Notes: generated by a model not told the origin, from the letters alone. 64,000 nt of DNA from Nonomuraea sp. SYSU D8015 (GCF_008065375.1 NZ_VJYI01000002.1:248001-312000); one strand, 5' to 3'. Counted from the stretch's first letter, positions 38,877 to 47,597 are shown. Translations and numbers: made by a program.

Positions 38877-39542
38877 TCAACGAGCGCCCAGGCGGGCCTC
38901 GAGGCCGTCGAGCACGGTCTGGAGGCCGAACTCGAAGCGCTGGCCGGGCCCGTCGTCGCCGGGTGCGTCCATGCGGGCCCGCAGCCGCGGGAACCGTGAC
39001 GCGATCTCGGCGATCTGCTCGATGGCCGCCCGTTCCCGTTCCTCCGGATCGCCGCCGGCGCGACGGAGCCGCCGCCTCCAGGCGGCGTCGGACGCCTCGC
39101 CGATGGCCTGACCGAGGGCGAAGACGAAGACCGCGTTCATCGCCCACTCCACCTGCCTGCCGGTGAAGCCCGCCGCCTCGTAGACCCCGATGAGGTGGTT
39201 GTCGTGGCGGGCCTTGCCTGGGCCGTAGATGAGGTGGGTGCTCATGGCCGTCACCAGCCACGGATGCCTGATGACCATCGCGTGGAGGTTGCGCGCCATG
39301 GCGGCGGCCGCCTCCCGCCAGCCCACCTGCTCGACGTCGGGCAGCTCGATCTCGCCCCACACCTCGTCGGCGGCAAGGACGACGAGGTCGTCCTTGTTCT
39401 TGACGTGCCAGTAGACCGCCGTGGCGGCGGAGCCCAGCCAGGCACCGAGGCGGCGCATGTTGAGCCCCTCGACCCCCTCGGCGTCCAGGACCTCGACGGC
39501 GGCACGGACGATCTGCTCCCTGGACAACGTCTCACGCGGCAT
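38877..39542 (-). CDS. TetR family transcriptional regulator
   Basis: 221 residues. The HTH is LSREQIVRAAVEVLDAEGVE followed by NMRRLGAWLGSAATAVYWHV, and the C-terminal ligand domain is of the classical TetR_C_1 type. The start at 39542 (MPRETLSREQ) is chosen; the in-frame extension would enter the operator region. It diverges from the membrane-protein gene at 39660, and three copies of an ACTTG-CAAG operator lie between them, so it very probably represses both itself and that gene. Confidence 0.92.
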   Translation of the reverse strand: MPRETLSREQIVRAAVEVLDAEGVEGLNMRRLGAWLGSAATAVYWHVKNKDDLVVLAADEVWGEIELPDVEQVGWREAAAAMARNLHAMVIRHPWLVTAMSTHLIYGPGKARHDNHLIGVYEAAGFTGRQVEWAMNAVFVFALGQAIGEASDAAWRRRLRRAGGDPEERERAAIEQIAEIASRFPRLRARMDAPGDDGPGQRFEFGLQTVLDGLEARLGAR

Positions 39543-39560
39543 GCGCCAAGCATAGACCGC

Positions 39561-39634
39561 ACTTGCACTAAGTTCGAAAGCTACTTGCACTTAGTACAAG
39601 TCTCGGCGTACGGTCGCCTTGCACAAAGTTCAAG
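39561..39634. promoter_or_regulatory. three-copy TetR operator array
   Basis: Three similar partially palindromic sites: ACTTGCACTAAGTTCG at 39561, ACTTGCACTTAGTACAAG at 39583-39600 and CCTTGCACAAAGTTCAAG at 39617-39634. They share the core CTTG-NAC-(T/A)(T/A)-AGT-N-CAAG. Starts are 22 and 34 bases apart, about two and three helical turns. They fill the gap between the TetR gene and the divergent membrane-protein gene. Confidence 0.75.
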
Positions 39635-39659
39635 TCATTGCCCGGCAAAGGAGTGCGCC

Positions 39660-40238
39660 ATGAAAACCGACGTCCACACCCGGCGCCCGCGCAGCGTCGT
39701 GCTCGCCGCGGTGCTGCAGTTACTGACCGCCGTCCCGTTCGTGCTCGGGACCTACGTCGTCCTCGCCCACGGCGCCCGGGCGCAGGCGGCCGCCGAGGCG
39801 GAGGTCGCCCGGCAGGGGCTCCCGCCCTCCCTCTTGGACCAGCACGGCGTCAGCTTCGGCAACAGCACGTCAGAGCTGCCCTTCGCCGTCGCGATCGTGC
39901 TGATCCTGGCCAGCCTCGCCCTGCTCAACCTGAACGGAAAGCGCCTCGGCCGCACCCTGTCCTGGATCTTCCAGCCGATCCTCTTCGTCGCCGGCGCCGT
40001 CATCGTCCCCGGCCAGGTGTTCGTCGCCCCTCTGCTCGAGTCCGCGTTCAAGAGCTCGGGAGACCCGGCACTCGCGCGCATCGACGTGGTGTCCCTGGTG
40101 GACTCGACCACCCAGGTCATGCCGGGCTGGCTGCACCACGCGGCCGTCGCCAAGCTCGCGCTGACGACGCTCGGCTCCGTGCTCGTCGTCGCGCTGCTCG
40201 CCCTGCCGTCGGCGCGGGCGCACTTCCGGGGCCGGTGA
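39660..40238 (+). CDS. integral membrane protein controlled by the adjacent TetR regulator
   Basis: 192 residues with about four membrane helices (VVLAAVLQLLTAVPFVLGTY, VAIVLILASLALLNLNG, ILFVAGAVIVPGQVFV, LTTLGSVLVVALLALPSARA). The segment between helices 1 and 2 would be extracellular. No known transporter motif is seen. The ATG at 39660 has GGAG seven bases upstream. It diverges from the TetR gene across the operator array, so it is likely the main target of that regulator, perhaps for resistance to a small hydrophobic compound (inference). Confidence 0.8.
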   Translation: MKTDVHTRRPRSVVLAAVLQLLTAVPFVLGTYVVLAHGARAQAAAEAEVARQGLPPSLLDQHGVSFGNSTSELPFAVAIVLILASLALLNLNGKRLGRTLSWIFQPILFVAGAVIVPGQVFVAPLLESAFKSSGDPALARIDVVSLVDSTTQVMPGWLHHAAVAKLALTTLGSVLVVALLALPSARAHFRGR

Positions 40239-40245
40239 GCGCGCC

Positions 40246-40905
40246 CTACGCGGGCGGCGACCAGGACCTCAGCTGGCGGGACAGGAAACCGCGGATCAGC
40301 TGCTTGGCGGCGTCGACGATCTCGGGGTCACCGTCGGGGTCGCGGCGGAAGGCCAGCTTCAGCACGGCGTCGCCAGCCTCGACGGCCACCAGCACCGCCA
40401 GGTCGAGCGCCGGGCTGTCGGCCAGCCCGAACTCCTTCAGGAACAATCCCCGCAGCCGCCCCGCGATCACCGTGTTGTTGTCGGAGTCGGAGTCGAGCAG
40501 GTTGAGGTCGACGGCGTCGCCGAAGTGGAGGCTCTTGAAGCCGGCGACGGTGCGGTGCATGTCGACGTACTCGTCGATGATCGCGTCGACCGCCTCCCAC
40601 CAGCCGCGGTAGTCCTCCTCGAGGAACCTGCGGTCCACCCTGCGGACGAACTCCTCGACGTTGCGCCGGGTGAGCTCCTGGGTGATGGCTCGCTTGTCGG
40701 GAAAGAACTGGTAGACCGACCCGATGGCCACGCCGGCCCGCTCGGCTATGCGGGTGGTGGACAGGGCCTCGTATCCGGCCTCGTCGAGCAGCTCGGCGCA
40801 GGCGTCGAGCATGCGCTCAACCCGCCGGGCGCTGCGGCGCTGTGCGGGCCGCCGCCTGAGAGCTTGGGGCTGGGCGCAATCGTCATCCATTTGCGGCGAA
40901 GACAC
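40246..40905 (-). CDS. TetR/AcrR family transcriptional regulator
   Basis: 219 residues. The HTH is RRVERMLDACAELLDEAGYE followed by STTRIAERAGVAIGSVYQFF and PDKRAITQELTRRN; the ligand domain is helical. The GTG at 40905 is preferred, since GGGAGAAG lies eight bases upstream; the ATG at 40890 has no ribosome-binding site. The gene lies 41 bases downstream of the hydrolase-dehydrogenase fusion on the same strand and probably regulates it. It converges with the membrane-protein gene. Confidence 0.9.
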   Translation of the reverse strand: MSSPQMDDDCAQPQALRRRPAQRRSARRVERMLDACAELLDEAGYEALSTTRIAERAGVAIGSVYQFFPDKRAITQELTRRNVEEFVRRVDRRFLEEDYRGWWEAVDAIIDEYVDMHRTVAGFKSLHFGDAVDLNLLDSDSDNNTVIAGRLRGLFLKEFGLADSPALDLAVLVAVEAGDAVLKLAFRRDPDGDPEIVDAAKQLIRGFLSRQLRSWSPPA

Positions 40906-40946
40906 GTATGCATCTTCTCCCGTTCGGGCGATCGTTACTTGCAAAT

Positions 40947-42647
40947 TTATGGATTTCTCGTTGCCCGGCTCAGCCGCGCCAGCCCTCGCATCGCCCTGGG
41001 CGAAATCCTGGATAGTGCATAGCCTATTTTGCCTTCGAGGTTGACCGGTACCACCGCCTGATTCCGGTGCACGGCCCGCAGAATGTGGGCGGCCACCCGC
41101 TCGGGGGGATAACGGCGCAGGGCCAGCCCACGCACGGCCTCCTCCCGGAGGTCCCGTCCCACGTACGTGGCGTGGCCGGCCAGCGGAGTGGACACGAAGC
41201 CCGGACAGACGGCGCTGACGCCGATCCCGTGCCCGGCCAACTCCGCCCTCAGGCAGTCGCTGAGCATCTTCACGGCCGCCTTCGACACCGAGTACGCGGG
41301 CAGCACCCGGGACGGGGCGAACGCCGCCAGGGAGGCGACGTTGACGATGTGCCCGCCCTGGCCCCGCTCGACCATGGCGGCGCCGAAGAGCCGGCACCCG
41401 TGAATGACGCCCCAGAGATTGACGTCGAGCGTCCTGCGCCAGTCGTCCACCGTATGATCAAGAATGGGCCCGGCAACGACGATCCCGGCATTGTTGACCA
41501 CAATGTCCGGCACCCCATATTCAGAGATGATTTTTCGCGAAAAATCCTCCATTTGATCGATATCGGCGACATCTACCTGCACGGCCCACGCCGTACCGCG
41601 AAGGTCCTTCGCAATGCCTTCCGCCGCCCGCGCCGCCGCGCTGTCGTCGATGTCCGCGCAGACCACCTCGGCCCCGTGGGCGGCGAAGGCCCGCGCCGTG
41701 GCCAGCCCGATCCCCGACCCCGCCCCGGTGACCACCGCCAGCCGGCCCCCGAACGCCCCGCGCCGCACCCCCGCCCTCCGCAGCTCCCTCGTGGGCGCCG
41801 CGCCGTCGACGTGCGCGGCGAACTCGGCGATCATCCCGGCCACGAGGTCGGGATGGCTGCGTTGCGCGTAGTGCCCGGCCGCGACCCTGCGATGCCAGAA
41901 CCTCGGCACCCACTGCCCGATCGAGGCCAGCAGCGCACGCGTCACGAAAATGTCCCGGGTGAGCTCGACGAGCTGCACGGGCACGTCGACGACCCGCGGA
42001 TCGAGGCCGTCCCCGCGCCCGGCGCCCATGTTGCGCCGATAGAGCCACAGCCCGTTGCGCGCGTCCTCCACCAGGGTCTCGGCCGGATGCCCGTCCCTCG
42101 GCCCGACGCCGTCGCCGTACCCGCCGGCGACGAGACGGGGCAGGAGCGATCCCCAGACCAGCTCCGGCACCACGGGAATGCGGAATCCGGCGATGTACCA
42201 CGATCGGGTCAGTTGCGCGGCCACGTCGCGCCGCCTGCCGTGCCGCAAGAAGTGGGCCGCGTGCCGCAGCCCAGGACCGCCGACGCTGGTGTACGAGGCC
42301 ACCCGTTCCGCGACCTCGGGCCGGCTCACCGCCTCCCATCCCTGCAGCGCCCCCCAGTCGTGCCCGACGAGGTGGACCTTCGGCTTGCCCACGGCGTCGA
42401 TCACGGCACGCAGATCGTCCATCAGCCGGTCGAAGCCGTAGTCGCGCCCGTCCGAGGGCTCTGTTGACGCGCCGGCCCCGCGCACGTCGTACCGCACCAC
42501 GTGGAAACGGTCGCGCAACCGCTCCACCACCTCGTCCCAGACGCGGTGGGTGTCCGGATAGCCGTGCAGCAGCAGGACCGTCGGAGCGGCCGGGTCGCCG
42601 TCCTCGAAGACCGCCAGCCGCACGTCACCGGACTCGACCCGCCGCAT
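40947..42647 (-). CDS. EphD-like fusion of alpha/beta-hydrolase and short-chain dehydrogenase
   Basis: 566 residues with two enzymes. Residues about 1-275 form an epoxide-hydrolase-type alpha/beta hydrolase: VLLLHGYPDTHRVW oxyanion region and the nucleophile elbow VHLVGHDWGALQGW, where aspartate is the nucleophile. Residues about 295-566 form an SDR with LAVVTGAGSGIGLATARAFA, IVVNNAGIVVAGPI and the catalytic YSVSKAAVKML. The same architecture is seen in mycobacterial EphD, linked to epoxy-mycolate metabolism. The ATG at 42647 has GTAGGAGG upstream. It sits nine bases after the CapA gene. Confidence 0.93.
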   Translation of the reverse strand: MRRVESGDVRLAVFEDGDPAAPTVLLLHGYPDTHRVWDEVVERLRDRFHVVRYDVRGAGASTEPSDGRDYGFDRLMDDLRAVIDAVGKPKVHLVGHDWGALQGWEAVSRPEVAERVASYTSVGGPGLRHAAHFLRHGRRRDVAAQLTRSWYIAGFRIPVVPELVWGSLLPRLVAGGYGDGVGPRDGHPAETLVEDARNGLWLYRRNMGAGRGDGLDPRVVDVPVQLVELTRDIFVTRALLASIGQWVPRFWHRRVAAGHYAQRSHPDLVAGMIAEFAAHVDGAAPTRELRRAGVRRGAFGGRLAVVTGAGSGIGLATARAFAAHGAEVVCADIDDSAAARAAEGIAKDLRGTAWAVQVDVADIDQMEDFSRKIISEYGVPDIVVNNAGIVVAGPILDHTVDDWRRTLDVNLWGVIHGCRLFGAAMVERGQGGHIVNVASLAAFAPSRVLPAYSVSKAAVKMLSDCLRAELAGHGIGVSAVCPGFVSTPLAGHATYVGRDLREEAVRGLALRRYPPERVAAHILRAVHRNQAVVPVNLEGKIGYALSRISPRAMRGLARLSRATRNP

Positions 42648-42656
42648 CGCGACCTC

Positions 42657-43742
42657 CTACGGGACGGTTGAGGGCCGGGCGGAGAGCCCGGTGCAGGAGC
42701 GCAGCGCCTTCCAGTCGGCCACGGCCTGGGTCTTGGCCGCCCCGGTCATCGGGACGGGGACGCCGCCCTGGATGGTGGCCGGGGTCCAGCGCTCCTTCAA
42801 GATCTTCCGTCCCTCGATGGTCAAGGTCAAGACGCCGGTCCTGCCGGTGGTCGCCGGGTTGGAGTTGTAGAAGACGAAGTTGCCCATCCCGTAGTTGACG
42901 TAGGCGTTCTTGAGATATCCGGATCCGAGCAGGATGTGCGCGTGCCCGCCGACGATCACGTCGGCGCCCGCCTTGACCAGCTTGGGGGCGAGCGAGAGCT
43001 GCGCCTCGTTGGGGCACTTCTGCATCTCGGTGCCCCAGTGCAGGTGAACGATCACGGTGTCGGAGTTCTTGCGCGCCTGCCGTACCGCTCTCAGCAGGCT
43101 CGCCTCCTCCTTGGCCGAGGCCAGCCCGCCCTTGTCGGCCGTGGCCGTCCACGACGCGATGAACTCGGCGTCCAACACCTGCGTGGCCCCGATGATCGCC
43201 ACCCGGTTCCCGTTCACGGTCTTCCTGAACGGCTTGTACGCCTCCGCCGCGTTCTTCCCGATCCCCACCACGGGATACTTGCTGCGCTTGATCGCCGCCA
43301 GCGAGTCGGCCAGCCCGCTCTCCATGTAGTCCATGCCGTGGTTGTTGGCCATGGACACCACGTCCACCCCGGCGGCCTTCAACGCGGTGAACGCGGTGGC
43401 GGGCGCCCTGAACGTGAACTGCTTGCCCGGCGCCGGCGTCCCGCCGGTGGTGATGGCCGTCTCCAGGTTCACCATCGCCAGGTCGGACTTGCGCAGCACG
43501 CTCGCGATCGGCCCGAGCGCCGTGCGCGGATTCGACAGCCGGGGCCGCAGGATCCCCTCGAAGTGCACGTCACCACCGAACGAGATCGTGTACGGCCGCC
43601 GCTCCGGCGTGGGCTCCTCCGTCGGCACGACGGCCGCCTGCTGGTCGATCTGCTTGCGCTGCTGCTCCGTCTCGGGCGCCGAGGAGCACGCGGCAAGCGA
43701 CGCGACGACCGCGAACAACGGGAGGGCACGGGGGAGTCTCAT
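42657..43742 (-). CDS. CapA family lipoprotein (metallophosphatase fold)
   Basis: 361 residues. A lipobox (VVASLAACSS) gives a lipid-anchored extracellular protein. The CapA domain shows the metal-binding motifs FGGDVHFEG, MVNLETAITTGG, SMANNHGMDYMESG, IVHLHWGTEMQKCPNE and VGGHAHILLG. Homologues act in poly-gamma-glutamate export and other envelope polymers; no capB/capC genes are present, so the substrate is unknown. It is transcribed toward the EphD-like gene and may form an operon with it and the second TetR gene. Confidence 0.9.
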   Translation of the reverse strand: MRLPRALPLFAVVASLAACSSAPETEQQRKQIDQQAAVVPTEEPTPERRPYTISFGGDVHFEGILRPRLSNPRTALGPIASVLRKSDLAMVNLETAITTGGTPAPGKQFTFRAPATAFTALKAAGVDVVSMANNHGMDYMESGLADSLAAIKRSKYPVVGIGKNAAEAYKPFRKTVNGNRVAIIGATQVLDAEFIASWTATADKGGLASAKEEASLLRAVRQARKNSDTVIVHLHWGTEMQKCPNEAQLSLAPKLVKAGADVIVGGHAHILLGSGYLKNAYVNYGMGNFVFYNSNPATTGRTGVLTLTIEGRKILKERWTPATIQGGVPVPMTGAAKTQAVADWKALRSCTGLSARPSTVP

Positions 43743-43802
43743 CTGCCGCCACTTCCGCTCGGATCCTGACTTTTAGGGATCGAGCATGCCATGTCGGACA
43801 GA

Positions 43803-44630
43803 TCAGCGGGCAACCCCCATCAATTTGCTCATCGCAGTCCTGGTCTCGTCGTCCATCGGCGTGTAGACGATCACCCGGATCTCGGGCACGGTCGTGAGGC
43901 TGGTCGTGCTGAAGCGCAGCTCCCCCACCTCCACGTGCTCGAACACCTTCACCCTCGGCCCGGGGTCGGCCACGTCCTGCCTGGCCCACAGCCGGGCGAA
44001 CTCGGCGCTCTCCGCGCTGAGCCGGCGGACGAAGTCCTGCCAGCAGGGATCGTCGGCGTGACGGCTGTAGGCACCCCTGAAGACGGCGACCGCCCGCGCC
44101 AGCTCCTGATCGCGATTGATCAACCGCGTCGTGGGGTCGGCAGTGAGGCAGGTCACCCAGAGCGAGTTGCGCTCCCCCTCGGGCGCGTTGACGAGCTCGG
44201 GGAACAGGGCGGCGTAGGCGGCATTCCAGGCCAGGGCGTCGCAGCGGCCGTTGGAGACGACGGCCGGCATGTCGCCGAGCCTGTCGAGTATGCCCTGGAG
44301 CTCGGGCGTCACCTGCCCGGAGTCCGCGGGGGCGGGCATCTCCACGTGCCCCGCCAGCCGGTAGAGGTGCTGCCGCTCGGCGCTGTCGAGCCGCAGCGTG
44401 CGCGCGATGGCGTCGAGCACCTGGGTGCTGGCGTTGATCGGCCGCCCCTGCTCCAGCCACGTGTACCAGGTCACGCCGACCCCGGCCAGCTGCGCGACCT
44501 CCTCGCGCCGCAACCCCGGAGTGCGCCTGCGCGGCCCGGGCGCCAGATCGACCATCTCGGGGGTGATCCGCTCGCGACGTGTACGCAGGAACGCCGACAA
44601 ATCCGCACGTCTCGCCTCTGCCACCGTCAT
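43803..44630 (-). CDS. MmyB-type XRE transcriptional regulator
   Basis: 275 residues. The N-terminal Cro/C1 HTH has the family pattern RRRTPGLRREEVAQLAGVGV followed by TWYTWLEQGR. The C-terminal MmyB-like domain (YAALFPELVNAPEGERNSLW, WQDFVRRLSAESAEFARLWA, and GELRFSTTSLTTVPEIRVIV) binds small hydrophobic molecules in known members. The ATG at 44630 has GGGGA upstream. It diverges from an MFS pump, and an 11-bp-arm palindrome lies between them, so it probably represses the pump. Confidence 0.92.
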   Translation of the reverse strand: MTVAEARRADLSAFLRTRRERITPEMVDLAPGPRRRTPGLRREEVAQLAGVGVTWYTWLEQGRPINASTQVLDAIARTLRLDSAERQHLYRLAGHVEMPAPADSGQVTPELQGILDRLGDMPAVVSNGRCDALAWNAAYAALFPELVNAPEGERNSLWVTCLTADPTTRLINRDQELARAVAVFRGAYSRHADDPCWQDFVRRLSAESAEFARLWARQDVADPGPRVKVFEHVEVGELRFSTTSLTTVPEIRVIVYTPMDDETRTAMSKLMGVAR

Positions 44631-44663
44631 GTCCCCACTATGCGGGCATCAGGCAACTCTTAT

Positions 44664-44717
44664 CCAGTTACCACCAGTACCAGTATAAAGGGGCTCTCGT
44701 TACTGGTACTGAACTGG
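44664..44717. promoter_or_regulatory. operator and overlapping divergent promoters between regulator and MFS pump
   Basis: CAGTACCAGTA (44675-44685) and TACTGGTACTG (44701-44711) are perfect 11-base inverted arms around a 15-base spacer. Outer arms CCAGTT (44664-44669) and AACTGG (44712-44717) extend the symmetry. The left arm border contains TATAAA on the plus strand and TATACT on the minus strand, usable as -10 elements for the divergent genes. Confidence 0.75.
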
Positions 44718-44733
44718 CGGCAAACTGATCAGC

Positions 44734-46149
44734 ATGACGCAAACTGCCGCTTTGACTCCTTCCGTGGACACAAAACCACAGAGAGGAACCCAAGCCAGCG
44801 GCCTGCTCCTTGCGATCATCCTCGTGGGGCAGTTCCTGGCCATCCTGAACGTCAACATCGTCAACGTGGCCACACCGACGATCGAGGCCGACCTGCACTC
44901 CTCAGGCGCCGGCCTGCAGATGATCGTCGCCGGATACACCATTGTCTACGCCGTGCTGTTGATCACTGGGGCCAGGGTCGGCGACCTGTTCGGCTACCGC
45001 AACGCGTTCCTGTGGGGGCTGGCGGCGTTCACCGCCACCACGCTCGCCGCGGGCCTGGCGCCCTCCACCGGCTGGCTGGTGGCTTTCCGCCTGCTCCAGG
45101 GCGCCGGCGCGGCGATGATGATGCCGCAGGTCCTGACGTTGATCCAGCGCAACTACCAGGGTGCGGCGAGGGGCCGGGCGATCGGGCTGTGGTCGCTGAC
45201 GGTCAGCGGCGGCATCGTGGTCGGCCAGGCGCTCGGCGGCATCCTGCTGGGCTTCGGCGCGGGCTGGCGGATCGTGTTCCTGGTGCTGGTCCCCATCGGC
45301 GCGGTGCTGCTGGCGACCGGGTTCAAAGTGCTGCCGGCCGACGAGGGGGGCGGCCGGACGGGGCTCGACCCGTGGGGCCTGGTGACCCTGTCGGTGGCGG
45401 TGCTGCTGTTCGTGGTGCCGCTGGTGCTCGGCCGCGATCTCGGCTGGCCGCTGTGGGGCTGGATCTCGATGGGAATGAGCGTGGTGACGTTCGGGGGGTT
45501 CGTCCGCATCGAGCGGTGGGTGACCGCGCGTGGCGGCCGTCCCCTGGTGGACGCGCAGGTGCTGCGTGCGCCGGGCATGCGGCCGGGGCTGGCGATCCTG
45601 CTCTTCGGCCCGGCCACCTGGGGCGCGTACCTGTTCACCTCCGCCCTGCACCTGCAGAGCGAGCTGCACCTGTCGCCGCTGGCCTCCGGCATGATGCTGG
45701 TGCCGTGCGCGCTGGCCTTCGGCCTGGTCGGGCTCTTCTGGCCGCGACTGCCGGTCCAGTTGCAGCGTCCGCTGGTGCCGTTCGGCTACGTGGTGGCCGC
45801 GCCCGCGTACCTCGGTCTCGGGTTCTTCGCCGACGGCGGGGTGGCGTACGCGATCATGAGCATGCTCATCGGCGCCGGGCTCGGCGTGCAGGTCGCCGTG
45901 ACCAACATGGCGACCGAGCAGGTGGACGGCGCGTACGCGGCGGACGCCAGCGGCGCGCTGCTCACCGTGATGCAGCTCGGCCAGGTGATCGGGGTCGCCA
46001 CGGTGGGAACGTTGTTCATCACGCTCAGCCAGGGCCACTCCACGGTGTCCGCGCCCCTCGGCGCGGCGTTCGCCATGGCGGGCCTGGCCGTGCTCGCCGG
46101 CCTGAGCTCGATCTTCCTCGTCCGCCGGCGCGTGCCCTCATCCGCCTGA
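44734..46149 (+). CDS. MFS drug efflux transporter (DHA2 family)
   Basis: 471 residues with about 14 membrane helices. It has QFLAILNVNIVNVATPTIEA at helix 1, the motif-A loop (GARVGDLFGYRNAFLWGLAA) and motif C (GLWSLTVSGGIVVGQALGGI). DHA2 pumps expel drugs or dyes using the proton gradient. The start is ATG at 44734; the ribosome-binding site is weak. The gene diverges from the MmyB-type regulator with a large palindrome between them, which suggests induction by the exported compound. A hairpin follows at 46174. Confidence 0.94.
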   Translation: MTQTAALTPSVDTKPQRGTQASGLLLAIILVGQFLAILNVNIVNVATPTIEADLHSSGAGLQMIVAGYTIVYAVLLITGARVGDLFGYRNAFLWGLAAFTATTLAAGLAPSTGWLVAFRLLQGAGAAMMMPQVLTLIQRNYQGAARGRAIGLWSLTVSGGIVVGQALGGILLGFGAGWRIVFLVLVPIGAVLLATGFKVLPADEGGGRTGLDPWGLVTLSVAVLLFVVPLVLGRDLGWPLWGWISMGMSVVTFGGFVRIERWVTARGGRPLVDAQVLRAPGMRPGLAILLFGPATWGAYLFTSALHLQSELHLSPLASGMMLVPCALAFGLVGLFWPRLPVQLQRPLVPFGYVVAAPAYLGLGFFADGGVAYAIMSMLIGAGLGVQVAVTNMATEQVDGAYAADASGALLTVMQLGQVIGVATVGTLFITLSQGHSTVSAPLGAAFAMAGLAVLAGLSSIFLVRRRVPSSA

Positions 46150-46454
46150 AACCCCACGGTCGGCACGAAAAAACGGCGCGTCCTGAAAAAGGACGCGCCG
46201 CGCGCGTGTTCCAGCGGAATTCTTCCGGAGCTCGCCGCTTTTCGCCGTCAGCCTTGAAACGGCTCCGGTAAGGCCTCTTATCACACCGGAAAATCGCGGC
46301 GGCGTGGGCAGCGGTCGACGCCGCGTGGCCGGTTGATCATCCGAGGGGATGCTGTGCCATGATAGGTGCGGTGTTCAAGCCGAGGCCCGTGCGGGCCTTG
46401 CGGGGAGCGGCCCTGCGATGTTGCCGTCATCAACGTCGCCGGGCCGTTTCTTTA
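46150..46454. other. intergenic region, 305 bases
   Basis: Between the MFS gene and the DUF397 gene, which converge. It contains the hairpin at 46174-46200. No credible gene or operator was seen in the rest. Confidence 0.5.
46174..46200. terminator. bidirectional terminator candidate
   Basis: CGGCGCGTCC (46174-46183) and GGACGCGCCG (46191-46200) form a perfect 10-bp stem with a TGAAAAA loop. A run of six or seven A lies just left of it, giving a T tract for transcripts of the minus strand, so it best ends the DUF397/XRE transcript. Confidence 0.8.
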
Positions 46455-46679
46455 TCAGGCGCTCGTGGCCAGTGTCGCCAGGTCGAATTCACCCTCGCGT
46501 ACGCCGGAGGTGAACGCGGCCCACTCCGCCGGAGTGAACACCAGAACGGGACCGTCCTGCTCCTTGCTGTCACGCAGCGCGACGTTTCCGTCGGAGAGGG
46601 GGGCGACCTCGACACAGGCATCTGCGCCATTGCAGAAGGTGCTCTTCCGCCAAGCCGCCTTCGAAGGGTGGTTGTGCAT
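46455..46679 (-). CDS. DUF397 domain protein
   Basis: 74 residues. The family pattern is plain: WRKSTFCNGADACVEVAPLS followed by VALRDSKEQDGPVLVFTPAE and WAAFTSGVREGEFD. DUF397 proteins are small partners of DUF5753 XRE regulators in actinobacteria and act with them as antagonists or toxin-like elements in development and antibiotic control. The ATG has GGGGAGAAA upstream. The XRE regulator gene precedes it by 54 bases on the same strand, forming the usual pair. Confidence 0.92.
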   Translation of the reverse strand: MHNHPSKAAWRKSTFCNGADACVEVAPLSDGNVALRDSKEQDGPVLVFTPAEWAAFTSGVREGEFDLATLATSA

Positions 46680-46733
46680 TTTCTCCCCAAATAGCTAAAG
46701 GGGCTCCGTTGCCCCTTGTTGAGGTGGTCGTCT

Positions 46734-47597
46734 CTAACGCCGCCAGAGCATGGCCTTGCGCTGAATGAGGACTCGGGACTCGTCCTCGTCCAATGCCTCC
46801 GCCTTGATGTGGTCGAAGGCGGTTTCGTATCCAGCCACTCGTGCGAGGTCTTCGACGAAGCTGGCAGTATACAGCTGCTCTAGGTACACAACATCGTCAA
46901 ATGCCGCAAACTGCAGGTGAATAAAGGTACCGGTGTTCACCGGATGAAGGGAGTCCATGGTCAGGACGTGCACACCGACATGCGGCAGCATGGATATCTC
47001 CAGGAGATGCTCCATCTGTTCACGCATCACCGAAGGCTCGCCGAAGCGGCGCATCAGCGCCGACTCGTCGAGCACGACCGTGAGCCGGCAGGGATCCGGC
47101 CGGTGCAGAACACGCTGCTGCCGATCGAGGCGGGCCTCGACGCGGCTGCGGACACCGCTGTGCGTGATGCGCGCGATGCCCCGGGAGGCCAGGATGACCT
47201 CCCGCGCGTAGTCCTCGGTTTGCAGGAGGCCGGGCACGATCTGGGGTTCCCACGATCGCTGAGAGATCGCCTCCGCCTCCAGCCCCAGGAATCTTGTGTA
47301 CTCCTCGGGCAGAGAGTCTTCGTAATCCTCCCACCACCCCCGCTGCTCCGCATCCCGCAACAGGCCGATGAGTTCGTCAAGTTTGTCTCCATCGACGCGA
47401 TAGAGCTTCACCAGCGCCTTGATGTCGTCTGTGCTGGGCATGGTCCTGGCGGCCTCGATGCGGCTGACCTTGCTCGGGGACCAGCCGAGCTCTTTGGCCG
47501 CCCTCGCCCCGGTGAGCTTTCGCCGCTCGCGCAGCAAGCGCAGCTCCTGGCCGAGCCGGAGCCTGCGCACCGTGGGGCTGCCCTGCTGCGATGGCAC
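46734..47597 (-). CDS. XRE family regulator with DUF5753 domain
   Basis: 287 residues. The N-terminal HTH is RLGQELRLLRERRKLTGARA followed by AKELGWSPSKVSRIEAART. The C-terminal DUF5753 domain spans about residues 100-285 (SWEPQIVPGLLQTEDYAREV, then RQQRVLHRPDP and RFGEPSVMREQMEHLLEISM). Such regulators pair with DUF397 proteins, as WhiJ- and AbaA-like loci do. The GTG at 47597 has AAGGAGAG upstream. Two copies of the palindrome TGCAAGTTGCA lie 88 and 234 bases upstream and are likely operators. Confidence 0.92.
   Translation of the reverse strand: MPSQQGSPTVRRLRLGQELRLLRERRKLTGARAAKELGWSPSKVSRIEAARTMPSTDDIKALVKLYRVDGDKLDELIGLLRDAEQRGWWEDYEDSLPEEYTRFLGLEAEAISQRSWEPQIVPGLLQTEDYAREVILASRGIARITHSGVRSRVEARLDRQQRVLHRPDPCRLTVVLDESALMRRFGEPSVMREQMEHLLEISMLPHVGVHVLTMDSLHPVNTGTFIHLQFAAFDDVVYLEQLYTASFVEDLARVAGYETAFDHIKAEALDEDESRVLIQRKAMLWRR

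Noticed and set aside
44668..44711. Terminator hairpin between the MmyB regulator and the MFS pump
   Set aside because: The two genes diverge, so no transcript ends there, and the 15-base spacer fits an operator better than a hairpin.
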